A stretch of 64,000 nucleotides of DNA from Syngnathus acus (taxonomy: Eukaryota > Chordata > Actinopteri > Syngnathiformes > Syngnathidae), in assembly GCF_901709675.1 (NCBI RefSeq), contig NC_051094.1, forward strand, positions 5,669,001 to 5,733,000, in the 5' to 3' direction. Both the position numbers and the translations under genes were made by a program. This document shows, piece after piece, positions 24,301-36,158 of this stretch. Each line of letters opens with the position of its first letter. Within the stretch, counting starts at the first letter, position 1. Below the pieces are notes generated by a model. It was not told the origin of the DNA and made no database searches. It saw only the letters and a list, made by a program, of their open reading frames with translations.

Positions 24301-27300
24301 ACGGAAGTCAACTTGGCTCCCTTTCAATGAATTAGCTAAAATATTACCAAAGAAGAAAATTACCAAAGCTGCCCTAAAACACTTGATACTATTCAAGACC
24401 TATGAAAAAAAAATATCTACAAATTAAAAAAACCCCATCCTCATTCAACCTTTCTCTTTCTCTTTTCATACACATAAGTTTTGCCAGGAAAGATTTGCGG
24501 CACTGTCATATGCCGCCACCGCCACCATAAACTTCTCATTTTATTGAGCACGTATGCCAGCATGGAACTTCGTCGTCATCACTGCCGAAAATCAAGAGCA
24601 ACTTTTCTCCTCTTCGGAAGAGTGAAAATTGCTTTCGTGTGTTGGCGTGTGACTTTGTGTGTCTGTTATAGAGCAATGAAAAATCCCTCGCTAACTGCAA
24701 TTCAACGGAGGAGCCGGTTAGCGGGTCATTCAATGACGTCTGGATGAGAAGTTTGTTAAGCACTCGTGAAAGTGAGCGCTTCAGTCACTTCCCAGAACCA
24801 GCTGAGCACGAGCACGCCTGCATCGGGAACCAGATCAAATCAGGCCGTGATAACTTTTTCCACACCGGCGTTGGCGCCAAACGTGACTAGTCAGGGTCAT
24901 ACTCTGCCAAAATGTTTAAAAATACGGATCCGTTCTACTGGCAGTGGGGATTTTGAAACATTCTCTTACAAGTGAGAAGCATACAATAAGAAGTGAGTGA
25001 GTGAGAGAGACAGAGAGATACAGAGAGAGACACAGAGAGAGAGAGAGAGAGAGACAGAAAGAGAGAGAGAACAGCTTAGGGAGGGATGAGGTTGCACAAT
25101 GAACGAGCTTGTTGAAAAAAAATGATCATCAACATTGGCTTTTTTTTTTAATTGACGTTAAATGTTAATAGGAAGGATATGATTATGTATTATCTGTATC
25201 TCTAGGTATTGGACAAAGTTGGTTGCAGCTTTACTTTGGGGGATTTCCACGTGCAGCTCGGCAGGGTCCCGTTTCATTTGTGTTTTGGTTCCCGGTTGGC
25301 ACACAACCAGGCAAAAAAAAAAACTCAACAAAATGGATCAGAAAAAAGAGGCACATGCATGAAAAAGGCCGTTTGCCAGCCAGCGGCCTCCCGCAGAAAC
25401 GAGAGCGAGATCTGACAAACATCTTGACCACATGACTCTAACCACTTCACTTCCTTGAGATGTTTCTCTTGATTTTTTTTCACACCGAAACGCACGTGCA
25501 AACTGAATGATGTGCACTTTGAAGGGATTCGCTACAGTCAAAGTTAAGCTTCTGCCCGAGCCCATTTCAAGAGAATTCAAGCACCCCCAAAATTTTAAAG
25601 TTCTTTAAAATTTTAATATGAAACTACTTTTATTAACAAGCTAGTGTTATTCCAGGTTTTTTAACAAGCTAGAAAATTGCATAAATAAAGAGAATGCAAG
25701 CACCGCCAAACTTTTAGAGTTCTTCATATTATTATTACACAATTTTTTTTAACAAGCTAGAAGATTGTAAAAAAATTAATTAATTAAAAAAATAAAGAGT
25801 GCAAATACCAAGCTAGAAATATTTAATAAAAAATGGGTTTCTTAAAAAATGATTTGATCCACCTGACTCCTCCCACCTCAATTAAGAAGTGACTTAGGTA
25901 ACAATATCGACCGTGAAACACAAAGGAGCCTTCTGTGAGCCCAGATTACACAAGACTCGAGCAAAGCTTGAGCTCAAGGCAACAATACGACCCTTCCAAA
26001 TCTTTCTTCTTTCCTGACTTATGGTGTCTCTTCTCAGATGCTTCCATTTGCTTTCTGCTTCAGCTGACTGGGCCCCATGTGTGGTTGTGGTATGCGAACG
26101 ACACGAGGCTAATTAATGCTGCATGTTGCCATACAAGAGACTAAAGTAACACGCAGCAGCTGAACCGGGCAGTCGAGCTGATCAAAAAAATGATGCTACA
26201 AGTACAGACGCCCTTTCGTAACCTCTGCCCAGCAGCTCCCTTGACCCCCTTGAGTTTGGAAAAGGCAAACATGAAAAAATAAGAATGCTGACCCATAAAG
26301 CAAAATTGGAATAAAGATCGTAAAGCTTAATGCTAATGCTAATACTGGAAGGGTGTTCAAACTCCGAGACACCGCTGAAAACGGATGACAAATTTTCCAG
26401 TCTTCCCTTCCAATAGATTGGTGCCAATAAAGAGCGGAGGGCAACACGTACAGATGACAAAGGACAAGTAAACAAAAAAAAAAAGCATGAAAAGAAACCA
26501 TGTGGGAAAGATTAGAGCGAGAAAAAAAAATGGAATAAACACACAGCTGAGATGTGATTAGGACAAAGCCTACAGGAGGTCCGAGGAAACACACTCGGCC
26601 GTCTGTGGGAACTAAAGTGGCTTTTGGAAAGAAGAGCGACACCACAACTTTCCTGGCAACATTGGGAACTTGTCGGCAGGCTCTTTGTGTGCGCGACCGC
26701 GTGGGATGAAAGGAACGAGCGTTCGCGCTGCAAAGAGCTGACAGATGACAATCTGGAGAAACTGCGACCACTTCATATTTGGCACGGAACGGAATGTAAA
26801 TTGTTTACAGGTTGACGACACCGAAGCTAAGGCTTGAGACGTCGTTCTGGCTTCCGTCCTTTCAGCTGAAATGACAAGATTCACTTCTGCAGGGAAGCAT
26901 CTTTGGCCCGACTGTTTTGTCATCACGCGTGCAGAAGAAAACAAAGCCTATGTACTTAAGTGAGCGTTTTGTTTTAGTGGCTGCGAAAAATAACTTTGTG
27001 ATTTCAGTCAGAAATGTGGCCACTTTTGTCCAGGGGGAATCCCAATATGGAGAGAGGACACGCCACCCTTTTCGCTTTTCTCATCCCAACCGCGTTACAC
27101 TCTGCTGCAAACCGATCTAGTGAGCCTTGAATCAAATCCACAAAACCAGACAGTCTGCAAAAAAAAAAAAAAAAAAAAAAAGCAAAATGTGGGGAGGAAG
27201 CGGAAGTACCTGGAGAAAGATTATGCAAACATGGGGAGGACATGCAAATGGCAGACAGGCAGGCCAAACCTGAAATTCAAACTCAAGAATAATTAAAGAA

Positions 27301-30300
27301 AAATTTAGTGTTTGACACACGTAATACATTCAACGCGGCGTTGTTTTGACTAAAGTTTTGCATTTGATTAATAATGTAGAAGACTTTGATGGCACAATGC
27401 CATGTTCCAATATGTGGCCTTCGATCCAGACAATGCAGAAGTGAAAGAGCCTTTGCTTTTGCCTACATTGACAAAAGCCACATTTGGAAAGGCCACATTT
27501 GCTTTTTATTGACTTTGCTTTTGACTCTCATTGTCACCGCAGGCCGTGTAATCAGACAGGCGGGATGATTACGTTTTCTGATTAATTCTTTGGACTCGTT
27601 ACGGCCGCGTCACGGCCGGAACGACATTATCAGTGACCAAACAGCTTCCTCTGTCAGGGATCGGAATGGAGCAGAGCGAGCAAATGCAGCTTGGACCAGG
27701 GTTTATTGGAGGAACTCAAAAGACAGACTCGGCAAACTGACATGACTTAACAAAACGATAACATGACTGACTGACTGACTGACTGACCGAAACAGACTTG
27801 AAAACGACAGGAACCAAAAAAGACATGAAGACAACAACATTACGACATCAGGAACCAAAAGACATCACGACAACAATGACCCGACCGGGCGTGAGGGCAG
27901 ACAGGACTTATATACACGACCGGTAACAAGAGGCAGGTGAGAATAATCAAACTAATCAAGGGCACACAGGAGGGGAGGGGCGAGCACACAGACAGAAACC
28001 ATGACAACGGACACATAGTGGACCGGCTGGGGACGAGACGTGACATCCTCTTCCCGCTAAATGACCGATAGAACCGAAACGATATAAATACAAGTCACCG
28101 ACACCGGACGCGCTTACGAGTGCCACATTGGTGCTCATACACTGACCATACACTGAGTTATTTTGTTGTGGGTGAAGTTTGAACACATTTCCCTCACGAG
28201 GCTTAAATTGTGCGCATGATAGTGAACAGCTTCTCCTTCCTTTTAAGGCCATTCTCGGGGCGCTCTGCCTTGCCAAGATTCCACACGCGTGTGCACAAAC
28301 ACAAAGTGCGAGAACCCCGATGCGTTTGGCGGGCCAAGTCCTGCCAGGACCTTGGCCGTGCTGCGCAAACGTACACGCATGCGCGGGCCTCCGACTCTAT
28401 CATTAAGTCGATGACTTCGAGCATGCGGTTGGGCTCGCAGCTGGCAGAGAGCTCCGAGGCTCCTAAATATAAAACGCGAGCGCACGCACGCAAGATCTTT
28501 CTCATTGACCCGGCTTAAGCGAGCGGGCCGGGATACACGCGCGCACCCACCCGGAGGTGAGACGCGGCGGCTCTGTTTCCACGAGTGACCAAGTAAGTAA
28601 GCCACTTGGAGCCGCCTCCCAGCTGGACCGGCTTCAAATATTGCCGTGTTTTGTGATGACGTCGCTGGGAGCCAAACACCGGCAGCTCATGCATGAGTAA
28701 AGAAAGATCAAAAGTGATGCGCTATTTCAAAGCGTGTCGTTTATTCAGCCCAAAAGCTGACACACGAACGTGAGTTTGGTGTCGGGAGTCCGAGCGGAGT
28801 CACACGTGGAACACTTTGAGAGCATGTGGCTGAAGTGAGAGCCCCAAACAAACAGGAAGCAGCGTGGGAGGCGTATCGACTCGCTAGAGTGCAAGAGGAC
28901 ATGGATTTGTGTTTAGACTTTGAAGAAACTGAGCGTCGTACACTACCAGTGCCAAACGCGGTTACGTGTAACAATAGACTGCATGTGCGTCATACTGAGA
29001 AAACGTGAGACGCTAATCGGTGACAAGGGGGCAAATTAGTTCACGGCGCGCACACACACACGCACAATTACTTACCCGATACGATACATGTGAAATACTA
29101 CATTATGATGCAATTCTAAAAAGAGCTAAAACCTCACAAGAAGTCTAATTGGAAGCCCAAATGATTAAAGTCACAAATGCTCATTGCGTCGAATCAAAAG
29201 CATTCGATTAATCGGTGGGCATATACGTACTGGGAATGGCAATGTTAAACCATTACGTTAAACACATTTTATGATGGCGGCAGTTAGAACCTGGGAAAAG
29301 GGAAGTCTGCAAGCTCTACTGAATTCCGGTTGATGCATTTCACAGCTTGTTCAATATCAAGGCGGACCGAGTGGATCATCTTTACTCGTGAAAACAAACA
29401 GAGGGAAGAGCGAGACGATTTGAAAATGGAAGGGGGGAAACTCCGAGACGAAAACAGCTGGATGCAGGAAATGATTTTGTGCCCCCCGGTGTGTGGTGTG
29501 TTTGCCAGTTTATGTGTGAGAGGCCGAGATGTAGTTTGCTTTGTTTGATGATAGAGTGGTGAAAACATCTACAGCTCAGTGGGCTGACCAAATATGACGA
29601 CGCTTTTTGGGGGTTTTGAACCTCTTTTACATGTACAGATGAAACGGCGAGATGTCGTGCTTGTACCTTTGGGGGATCATAAAGCTCCAACTGGTAGCCC
29701 TCGCCTCCTGCGCCTTCAGCGTCCCGGATCCTCCTGACCAGCAGGCGGCAGCGCTGCCATCGCGGCAAAGAGTCTGAGATGGTGTCGTCCACCAGCAAGT
29801 ACCTCAGCTGGCCCTCTTTGCAGCAGCCGCTGACCTCCGACCTCCTCTGCCTCACGCTCCCGCCGCGTAACCAACGGAAACGATCCAAGAAGTTGGAAGC
29901 TGCCCCTGAGAGCGGCGACAATGCCGTGGGCGTGCTTTCAGAGTTGAGAGACGAGGAGGCTAACGTTTGCTCAGACGCCAAGGCCGCCGTGCTGCTTACG
30001 GGGCCGCTGAGGGACCGGGCGGGGTTGTTGTTGTTGGCGGACAGGTCCTGTGACGAAGGCGGACTGGGGAGGGGCCGTTTCTTAAAAAGTCGTCTGACAG
30101 ACTGCCGAATCTGATTGACGGAGAAGTGCGTGACATCAGCGTGGGCCGGACCGGGCGCCAGAGAGTCGGGTGTTTGTCGAGCGTCTGCGCCAGACAGCTC
30201 CTCGTCACTACGGCTACGGAACAACAGCGACCCGCTGCCCAAGGTACGGGTCAAGCCCCTGAGCAGCACCGGGTTTCCCGAACGGGGGTTTCCCGCCGCA

Positions 30301-30788
30301 CATCGAAGAGGCCGCTCTTGCTCCCTGCTCACCGGCTCCACTTTTGGCGACACCACGGCGAAGAGAGCGGCACCTCCGCTTTGTCGACCCGCCTCCCGGT
30401 AGTCCTGCACGCCGGACAAAGCGCCGATTCGCAATCGACCTATCACGGTCTGCGATGGAACCGGAGGAACCGCCGGAGCGGCGCCCGGAGCGGCGCCCGG
30501 AGCGGCGGAGCAGGCGCTCTGCTGGAGAGCCGTGCCGTCCTTGTCCACCTCGCAGCGGAAATGCTGCTGGAAGAGGTCGGTGAACTGCTTGGAAAAGGTC
30601 TCGGGCGGGAGGACGTCATGCTGGGGGCGCTCCCTGGCGAAGCTTCGGTAGTGTCCGGCGAGTTGCCGCGCTGTGGCGATGGCGTGTAGCTCGCAGAACT
30701 CCCTCCAGCCTCTCGGGAGCGCCGCCACGCCAGGGCCGCCTCCTACTGTTGCGGTGGTGCTGGCTGGATGGAATGTGTTACCATTCAT
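18245..30788 (-). CDS. sh2b3: SH2B adapter protein 3 (LNK), seven coding exons
   Basis: Adapter that binds phosphotyrosines of activated receptors and JAK kinases and damps haematopoietic signalling. Exons in gene order: 30788-29667, 20467-20366, 20269-20181, 19597-19446, 19252-19038, 18963-18786, 18612-18245. The lengths sum to 742 codons, giving 741 residues (human 575). The start MNGNTF and the following [15 protein letters not shown] match the SH2B3 amino end. A phenylalanine zipper (about residues 28-80, [13 protein letters not shown]) should dimerise the protein. The PH domain (about 315-437) is split over exons 1-3 ([32 protein letters not shown]). The SH2 domain (about 510-610) shows YPWFHG and [17 protein letters not shown], with the phosphotyrosine-binding arginine. 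The end AIDNQYMFL keeps the tyrosine motif that recruits CBL in the family. The extra length lies in Ser/Ala/Pro-rich linkers. A likely 5' UTR acceptor lies about 23 bases upstream of the ATG, so a non-coding first exon is expected further out. Confidence 0.96.
19602..19682. repeat. (CA)n microsatellite next to SH2B3 exon 4
   Basis: About 60 bases of pure CA followed by CACG-type units. On the gene strand it is a (TG)n tract ending only a few bases before the acceptor of exon 4 (first base 19597), so its length could influence splicing. Confidence 0.9.
21221..21330. repeat. (CA)n-(TA)n compound microsatellite
   Basis: CA dinucleotides run into a TA tract and then CATACA units, inside the long first coding intron of SH2B3. 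Confidence 0.9.
21695..22463. mobile_element. Non-autonomous hAT-type DNA transposon
   Basis: 769-bp element bounded by terminal inverted repeats TAGGGGTGTAA (left) and its reverse complement TTACACCCCTA (right), and flanked by a perfect 8-bp direct repeat CTTTGTTC (21687-21694 and 22464-22471). Eight-base target duplications and this kind of end are characteristic of the hAT superfamily. Subterminal regions are dense in ATCGAT/TATCG motifs, which could bind transposase. There is no transposase reading frame. It lies in the first coding intron of SH2B3. Confidence 0.9.
27175..27290 (-). repeat. Fragment of fish SINE-like repeat
   Basis: Reverse-oriented stretch with GTGGGGAGGAAGCGGAAGTA, CCTGGAGAAA and ATGCAAACATGGGGAGGACA, corresponding to the GTTTGCATGTTCTCCCC part of the better-preserved copy near 38.6 kb. 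Preceded by a long A run. Confidence 0.6.
27640..28060. repeat. Probable interspersed repeat with (ACTG)n core
   Basis: The sequence is rich in ACAGGAACC, GACATGAAGACAACA and GACTTATATACAC motifs, resembles a common fish interspersed repeat, and contains (TGAC)n near 27763-27787. I could not define its ends or class. It sits in the first coding intron of SH2B3. Confidence 0.4.
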
Positions 30789-30813
30789 TGCAGTAACCAG
30801 ACCGGCTGAGAAT

Positions 30814-33800
30814 CACTGCAAAGAAGCAAACACAGAAGGAAATAAATAGGCGGGCACGGCAGATTGAAAAAAAAGTGGGAAGGGGAAAAAAAAAAAAGAA
30901 AAAGTTACAAAACACAGAGACATTGAAATGTAATTCGGAGCAAATTGAGATAATGCTGAGAGTCGTGCAATAACCACTTAACAAAAAGAATCCAGTCAAA
31001 GGATTTCTTTCAAATATTCGAAAGTTTGTAAAGGAACATCCAAAGTCTGGTTTTATCTCCCGTCCATCTCAAACGTCACAAATGAAGTTACACAAGTCTC
31101 TGGATGAAAAGAAGGCCAATCTGGGCCAGCAGCTCCCCTGGCTCTGCTCAGTCGACAGAATCATGAGCTTGAGAGCTTGAGGAAATCTTCTGTCCACTAA
31201 GGAAGTGAATGACTTAAAGAGCAAAAATGAGAAGGAGTGGAAGCAATTACAACGATTACATCTGCTCCAAATTCCCGCCGTGACGATCGCAGAAGCTCAA
31301 GTAATGTGAAATGAATGAAGATGGCAATAAGTCATTGAGATGGACACTGAATGAGGGCTGACTAAAGAAGCATGGTTGGAAAATTTCTCAATCAACCACA
31401 CTGCCGGCCGGCTACACCATCTGTGCGCTCGCTCGCTCGGGTAACGACGACACGTGACCGACCCGTTTGAAGACGCGACTCCTCCGACGCACACGCGAGC
31501 ACCTTTTGCTTTCAAACAAAGTGTGCCCGTGTGAAAGTAAAAAGCACAAATGGCGCCCAACATGCAGCTCTTGGTATAATTAGAAAGCCATGGCGTGGTG
31601 GTTTCATGAATCAACCATTTATGTCAACAAAGAAACTGTTTGTAGTCAGTCTTTTTTCGAAAGGAAATCCAGATCTTGTCCACCATGCTTTTGTCCACCA
31701 GTGAGAACAAATACATATATGCGTAAATATCCAGTAGTAGAAGCTCAGTCTGGCAGGGATCCCACATAATAAAACAAATTACAATTCATATTCTATCTGC
31801 AATTCATGAAAGGATTATAAGATATGAAAACACATTTTGTGCCTGCTCACTAGAACCTAAAATACATACCAGCTTTCCTCCCGTGCAGCAGGTGAAGGGT
31901 CTTTTCTACAAACAGGAAGCATGGCTGGATGTGTGTGTATTTGTGAATATGTTTAAAAAAAAGTAAAAATAAAATACGCATGCATATGCGTGGAGGTGGC
32001 AGGGACGCTCAGTTGACCAACAGATCACAGAAAGCCACAAGAAATAGAAGGTGTGTGTGTGTGTGTGTGTGTGTGCTTCTTTGTGCTCAGCAAAATATGC
32101 TCCAACATGACAAATTATATCTCCCGAGCAAATCTCTGCACATGTCCCCAGTGACGCCACTTGACGGCGGCCGCTTCTGCGCCCGAGCTTACATCACACT
32201 TGCTTATTTGGCCGCAAAACTGAACACAGTGGTGTGAGCAAACCCAAAAAAAGTTGGCCTCATGAAATATTGCGTCATTCCAGTTCCTAGAGGAGTCCTG
32301 TCACGGCGACCGATCCCCCCTTGCTGTACTCTACAGAGCATGCTCAGTGCGTGCTCCCTTTGCGCCCCTGCAGCTGGCCCCCCTAGAAGGCTCTTTCTAT
32401 CTGCATGGCCAGCCCAGCGATGACTCAGCAATGAATGACTCAATATGCGCACACACTTCCTCTCGCTGTATCCCTCGGGGGGTGGAGGGGACCTCAGACC
32501 GCCACTGTTCCCATGGCCATCCTCATCACCAGGTCCTCCTCTTCCGTGCATCCGCAGTTGACATCCGGGCACCTAATCCAAGCTTGTGGGGGAAACGTAC
32601 ATTTTTGTACAAACTAATGCGTGAGTGCCAACCACCACAAAATTGGTCCATTAAGTCCATTCTTTGCTTAAAAGCAAAACATCCCCCATCAGTCACCGAG
32701 TAGGTCTCGAGAAAGACGGATGAACAATCGCTTCATCTTCAAATCAGAAACAGGCAGCGAGGACTTTATTGGACATACTCACGTGTCAAACAGCTGCTGG
32801 CTTAAATTGTTTTCCAGGAAAGCAGCTTGCAACAAGTATTTCTCAGAGAGTCTCGTGCCGCTAATAGAAGAACGTTTGACATGTTAAAAAAATGAACTTG
32901 CGCGAACCGAAGCTTGAAACGTGAACCGAGCTCATCATCAAAATGATGACGAGCCGGTTGACCGACCACGTGACTGACTGGGTTGATTTCGGGCACGCTA
33001 CAGACCTCAGCGCATTCTGGCCGGTTCCTAAACGATGTACTGCTTGCAGCTCATTGGTACTGTACATTGCACAATTAGGTTACTTTTTGCCAAGTGGTTT
33101 ATGAGAAAAGCGACTTCGTTTCAACTGGACAAATCATCAAACGTAATGGCAACTCGATTATCACTAAACTATGACTGGGGAACTTCCAGTTTTCTCTAAG
33201 CAACACTGGCGTGCCATTGATAAAATTGAATTTGAGAAAAGTTCAAAATCTCAAAACTGATGGAACTTAATACACGGCGGAATAGGCACATTTCTAATAT
33301 TAGCACAGAGAAGGTTACATCATAAATGTAACAGCGTGAAGGGCAAATAAATTAAAGCTTTGACTTGCAACTTTTTTTTCAACTTGCTCCATTTTCAAAA
33401 TGACAAGGACTTGTTGTCCTACTACAACACTCGGGCTGTAGTCCTCATGACCAGTTTTTGTCTTGAGATGAGTCTCAGAAAAACTTCAGGAAAATACTAA
33501 CTGATTGCCTTCCACTTTTGCCGACAATGACGATGTACTTTCTCCTGGGTCATAAATAACCCACTTGACCACAATTTGGCACCGAGAGTGTCATCAGTTC
33601 CTGCCCCGTCAGCGGCACCAAAATACTTTGTGGTGTGGTCGTCTGATATTGCAATTCTACATATGTTATCTAAGGAGCCTTAAAATGGTCTTTGTTCTTG
33701 ACCCACAAGACCAACATATTTCTTCAGTCCGGAATTGCCTTCGGGAACAATAAAAGCAGTTACCCAATCGACAATGTAGCTTTTATTTTTCAAATATCTT

Positions 33801-36127
33801 GTTTTTGTTTTGTTTTGTTATCTCATATGCAGGGTGGCACAAACTAGCGGGGCCGGAAAGGTTTTTTTTTTTTGTCCTTCTATGCATCTTCAAAAATCCA
33901 AAGTTCCTCTTACAATCAATGACAAACAGCTTGTGGTCTAATAGGACTGCATGAAATGAATTGATCAGACACATCAAACGTGGTTTCCCCGAAAACGTGG
34001 AGCGGGGGGGGGGGGGGAACCAACCCAAAAAAAAAAAAAACAAGGCAACATGTGCATCACAGTGTCTGGGATGAAAAACAGATTTTGTTACCACCTTTGA
34101 ATTTTCATTGTGTGAGTCACAGAGTGAATCAGTGTGGGTTACACTTGCAAAGCGTAGCGAGTGTGTGGGCACGGGGTTATTAGAAGAAAAAGGGGGGAAT
34201 AAAACAAGAAAGCCAAACGGAGAAAAGTTAAGACGAGAGCCATTGAAGGATGAGTGAATAATAAGGGTGAGATCAGAACGTGTGAACATCACAGGTTTGG
34301 GTCCAGGTGGTGGAGTCAGACTGAGTCAGACTGGATCTGAACTCGGTGTGGGCTGCAATCACAGCGACAGGAAGCTACCGGGAGCCCTGCCCTGGCAAGC
34401 GCCGACTGCTACGTAAAGCCAATGTACATATCCTTGTGATGACATCATGGGCGCTGACTGATTGATGGCGCTCCAGTTGAGTGACACTCCATAAGGCCTG
34501 GGCTTTTCCGGAAGCTATTGTAATTGCACTGAGGATCCACTTGGTATTTTCTTCCATTTTTCCACATCCTGTTCTGTCCACAAAGTGCAATTTAAAGAGG
34601 GATGAAAAATAGCAATGACGATAGAAATACGATGAGTCATGTGTTCAATGGTAGAGATCTTGCTGTGATGGAGGGCTTGACGGATAGCTCATCCATTTCA
34701 ACACCCGCCAAATGGTTCTTTAACAATGATAAGCAAGCAGGAAGGTGTTTGGTGGAAAGGTTAGACAACTCTTTTTTTTTTTTAAATAAAAATGCAATTT
34801 AGGATTTTTTTTTTTTTGACGACCAGATTATAAGGCGCAGTTTTAATAATCAGGTCAATTTTCAGGAATTTTCATATTTAAGCCACACTGGGTTAAAAGG
34901 AAAGCACATCGGGATTTGAGCTTGAATTCATATCATATTGTGCAAGTTTGTAAAGCTGAGAGGATGTAGGTAGATTAACCGGACTGCCAACCAATAAGCG
35001 TTTCGTATTTATTTATTAAAGGCAAAAAGCAGGCCGCTTCACGTTATCCAAAACTCCAGTTAGGAAGAACTGACACCATGTGACCTTTTTCAGTTAACGT
35101 TGGCTTCAAATGTTCTAATCGAGCACGACAAGTTGCTGCGAAAGGCCAGCGGGAAGCACCGCTGTGCAAAAGTGCACGACTCCTCGATGCCGAGCAAACG
35201 ACACGAGGGATGACGAGACGGGACGAGACGGGTCTCGGCTTCCCTCTGTGCTTGCGTCAAGAGAAAGGCGAGATCGCGCTTCGACGCGCTCGTATGCACA
35301 AACATGCGCACGCGCGCCTGCTTGCATAATTGAAGGACATTTTGTAAAGGAGGAAGCGACACTGAAACATGAGATAACCTTAGTCTTACTTCCCACAGCC
35401 TGAGCGGAGCATCAGCTGATTAGTGGTGAAACAAGCGGGAGGCCTTGAGCGACTCTGCAAAACAGCCCGGTGGACGTTTTTTTTTTCTCTCTCCGAAATT
35501 CTTCTGAATTCAACTCTGTTGAAGTATCAACACTGAGCGGCCACGCAACCTTAAGCCACCCCTGCCCCTTACCTTACATTTGGCATTTACAAACTACTGT
35601 ATCCTATGAGCAATACGTTCAGTATTTTATTTTCCCCTCCCGAGAAAAGCAAGCACAAACGTAAGGTGGTAATCACTCGGAAAGTCAGCAAAGGTTTTTT
35701 TTTTGCTTTGGAGCGCAATTCTCCAACTGGGTTGTGCATTCCCACAACAATGCGCGCTCCTCGGCGACACAATGCGACTATTCTTAAGACGCACAGAAAT
35801 AAAGCTGTACTGCTCGCGGGGCCATTTCCTGTGGTCTGGGAACTCGGAGGCGCGCTGGGGAAAACTGAAAAGCAACGTCTCAAAGTATGAGGAATACAAC
35901 AACAGACTCAGAGCGGACGAGACATGACCACGAAAGGGACGGAGACAAACGTTCCTGGTAGCAAACAATCACAAACTCCCTTTAAGTAGGATGAATTAAA
36001 AAATGTCAATTAAAGCCCCGCAGTCCATCGTTATCGTCATTTTGAGGAATTAATAAAGCACAGGGATCTAATGACTAAGATGAGCAGAGGCATCTTGGAA
36101 GGATGCACACGTGATTGTGGTGGTGGT

Positions 36128-36158
<31 letters not shown>

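Noticed and set aside
23437-24330. Several open frames of 100-160 codons
   Set aside because: They lie in the SH2B3 first coding intron, overlap CA repeats, lack splice or domain support, and show no recognisable protein family.
34800-34920. Possible end of a TIR element with ATTATAAGGCGCAG
   Set aside because: It resembles ends of known inverted-repeat elements, but I find no partner end or target duplication.
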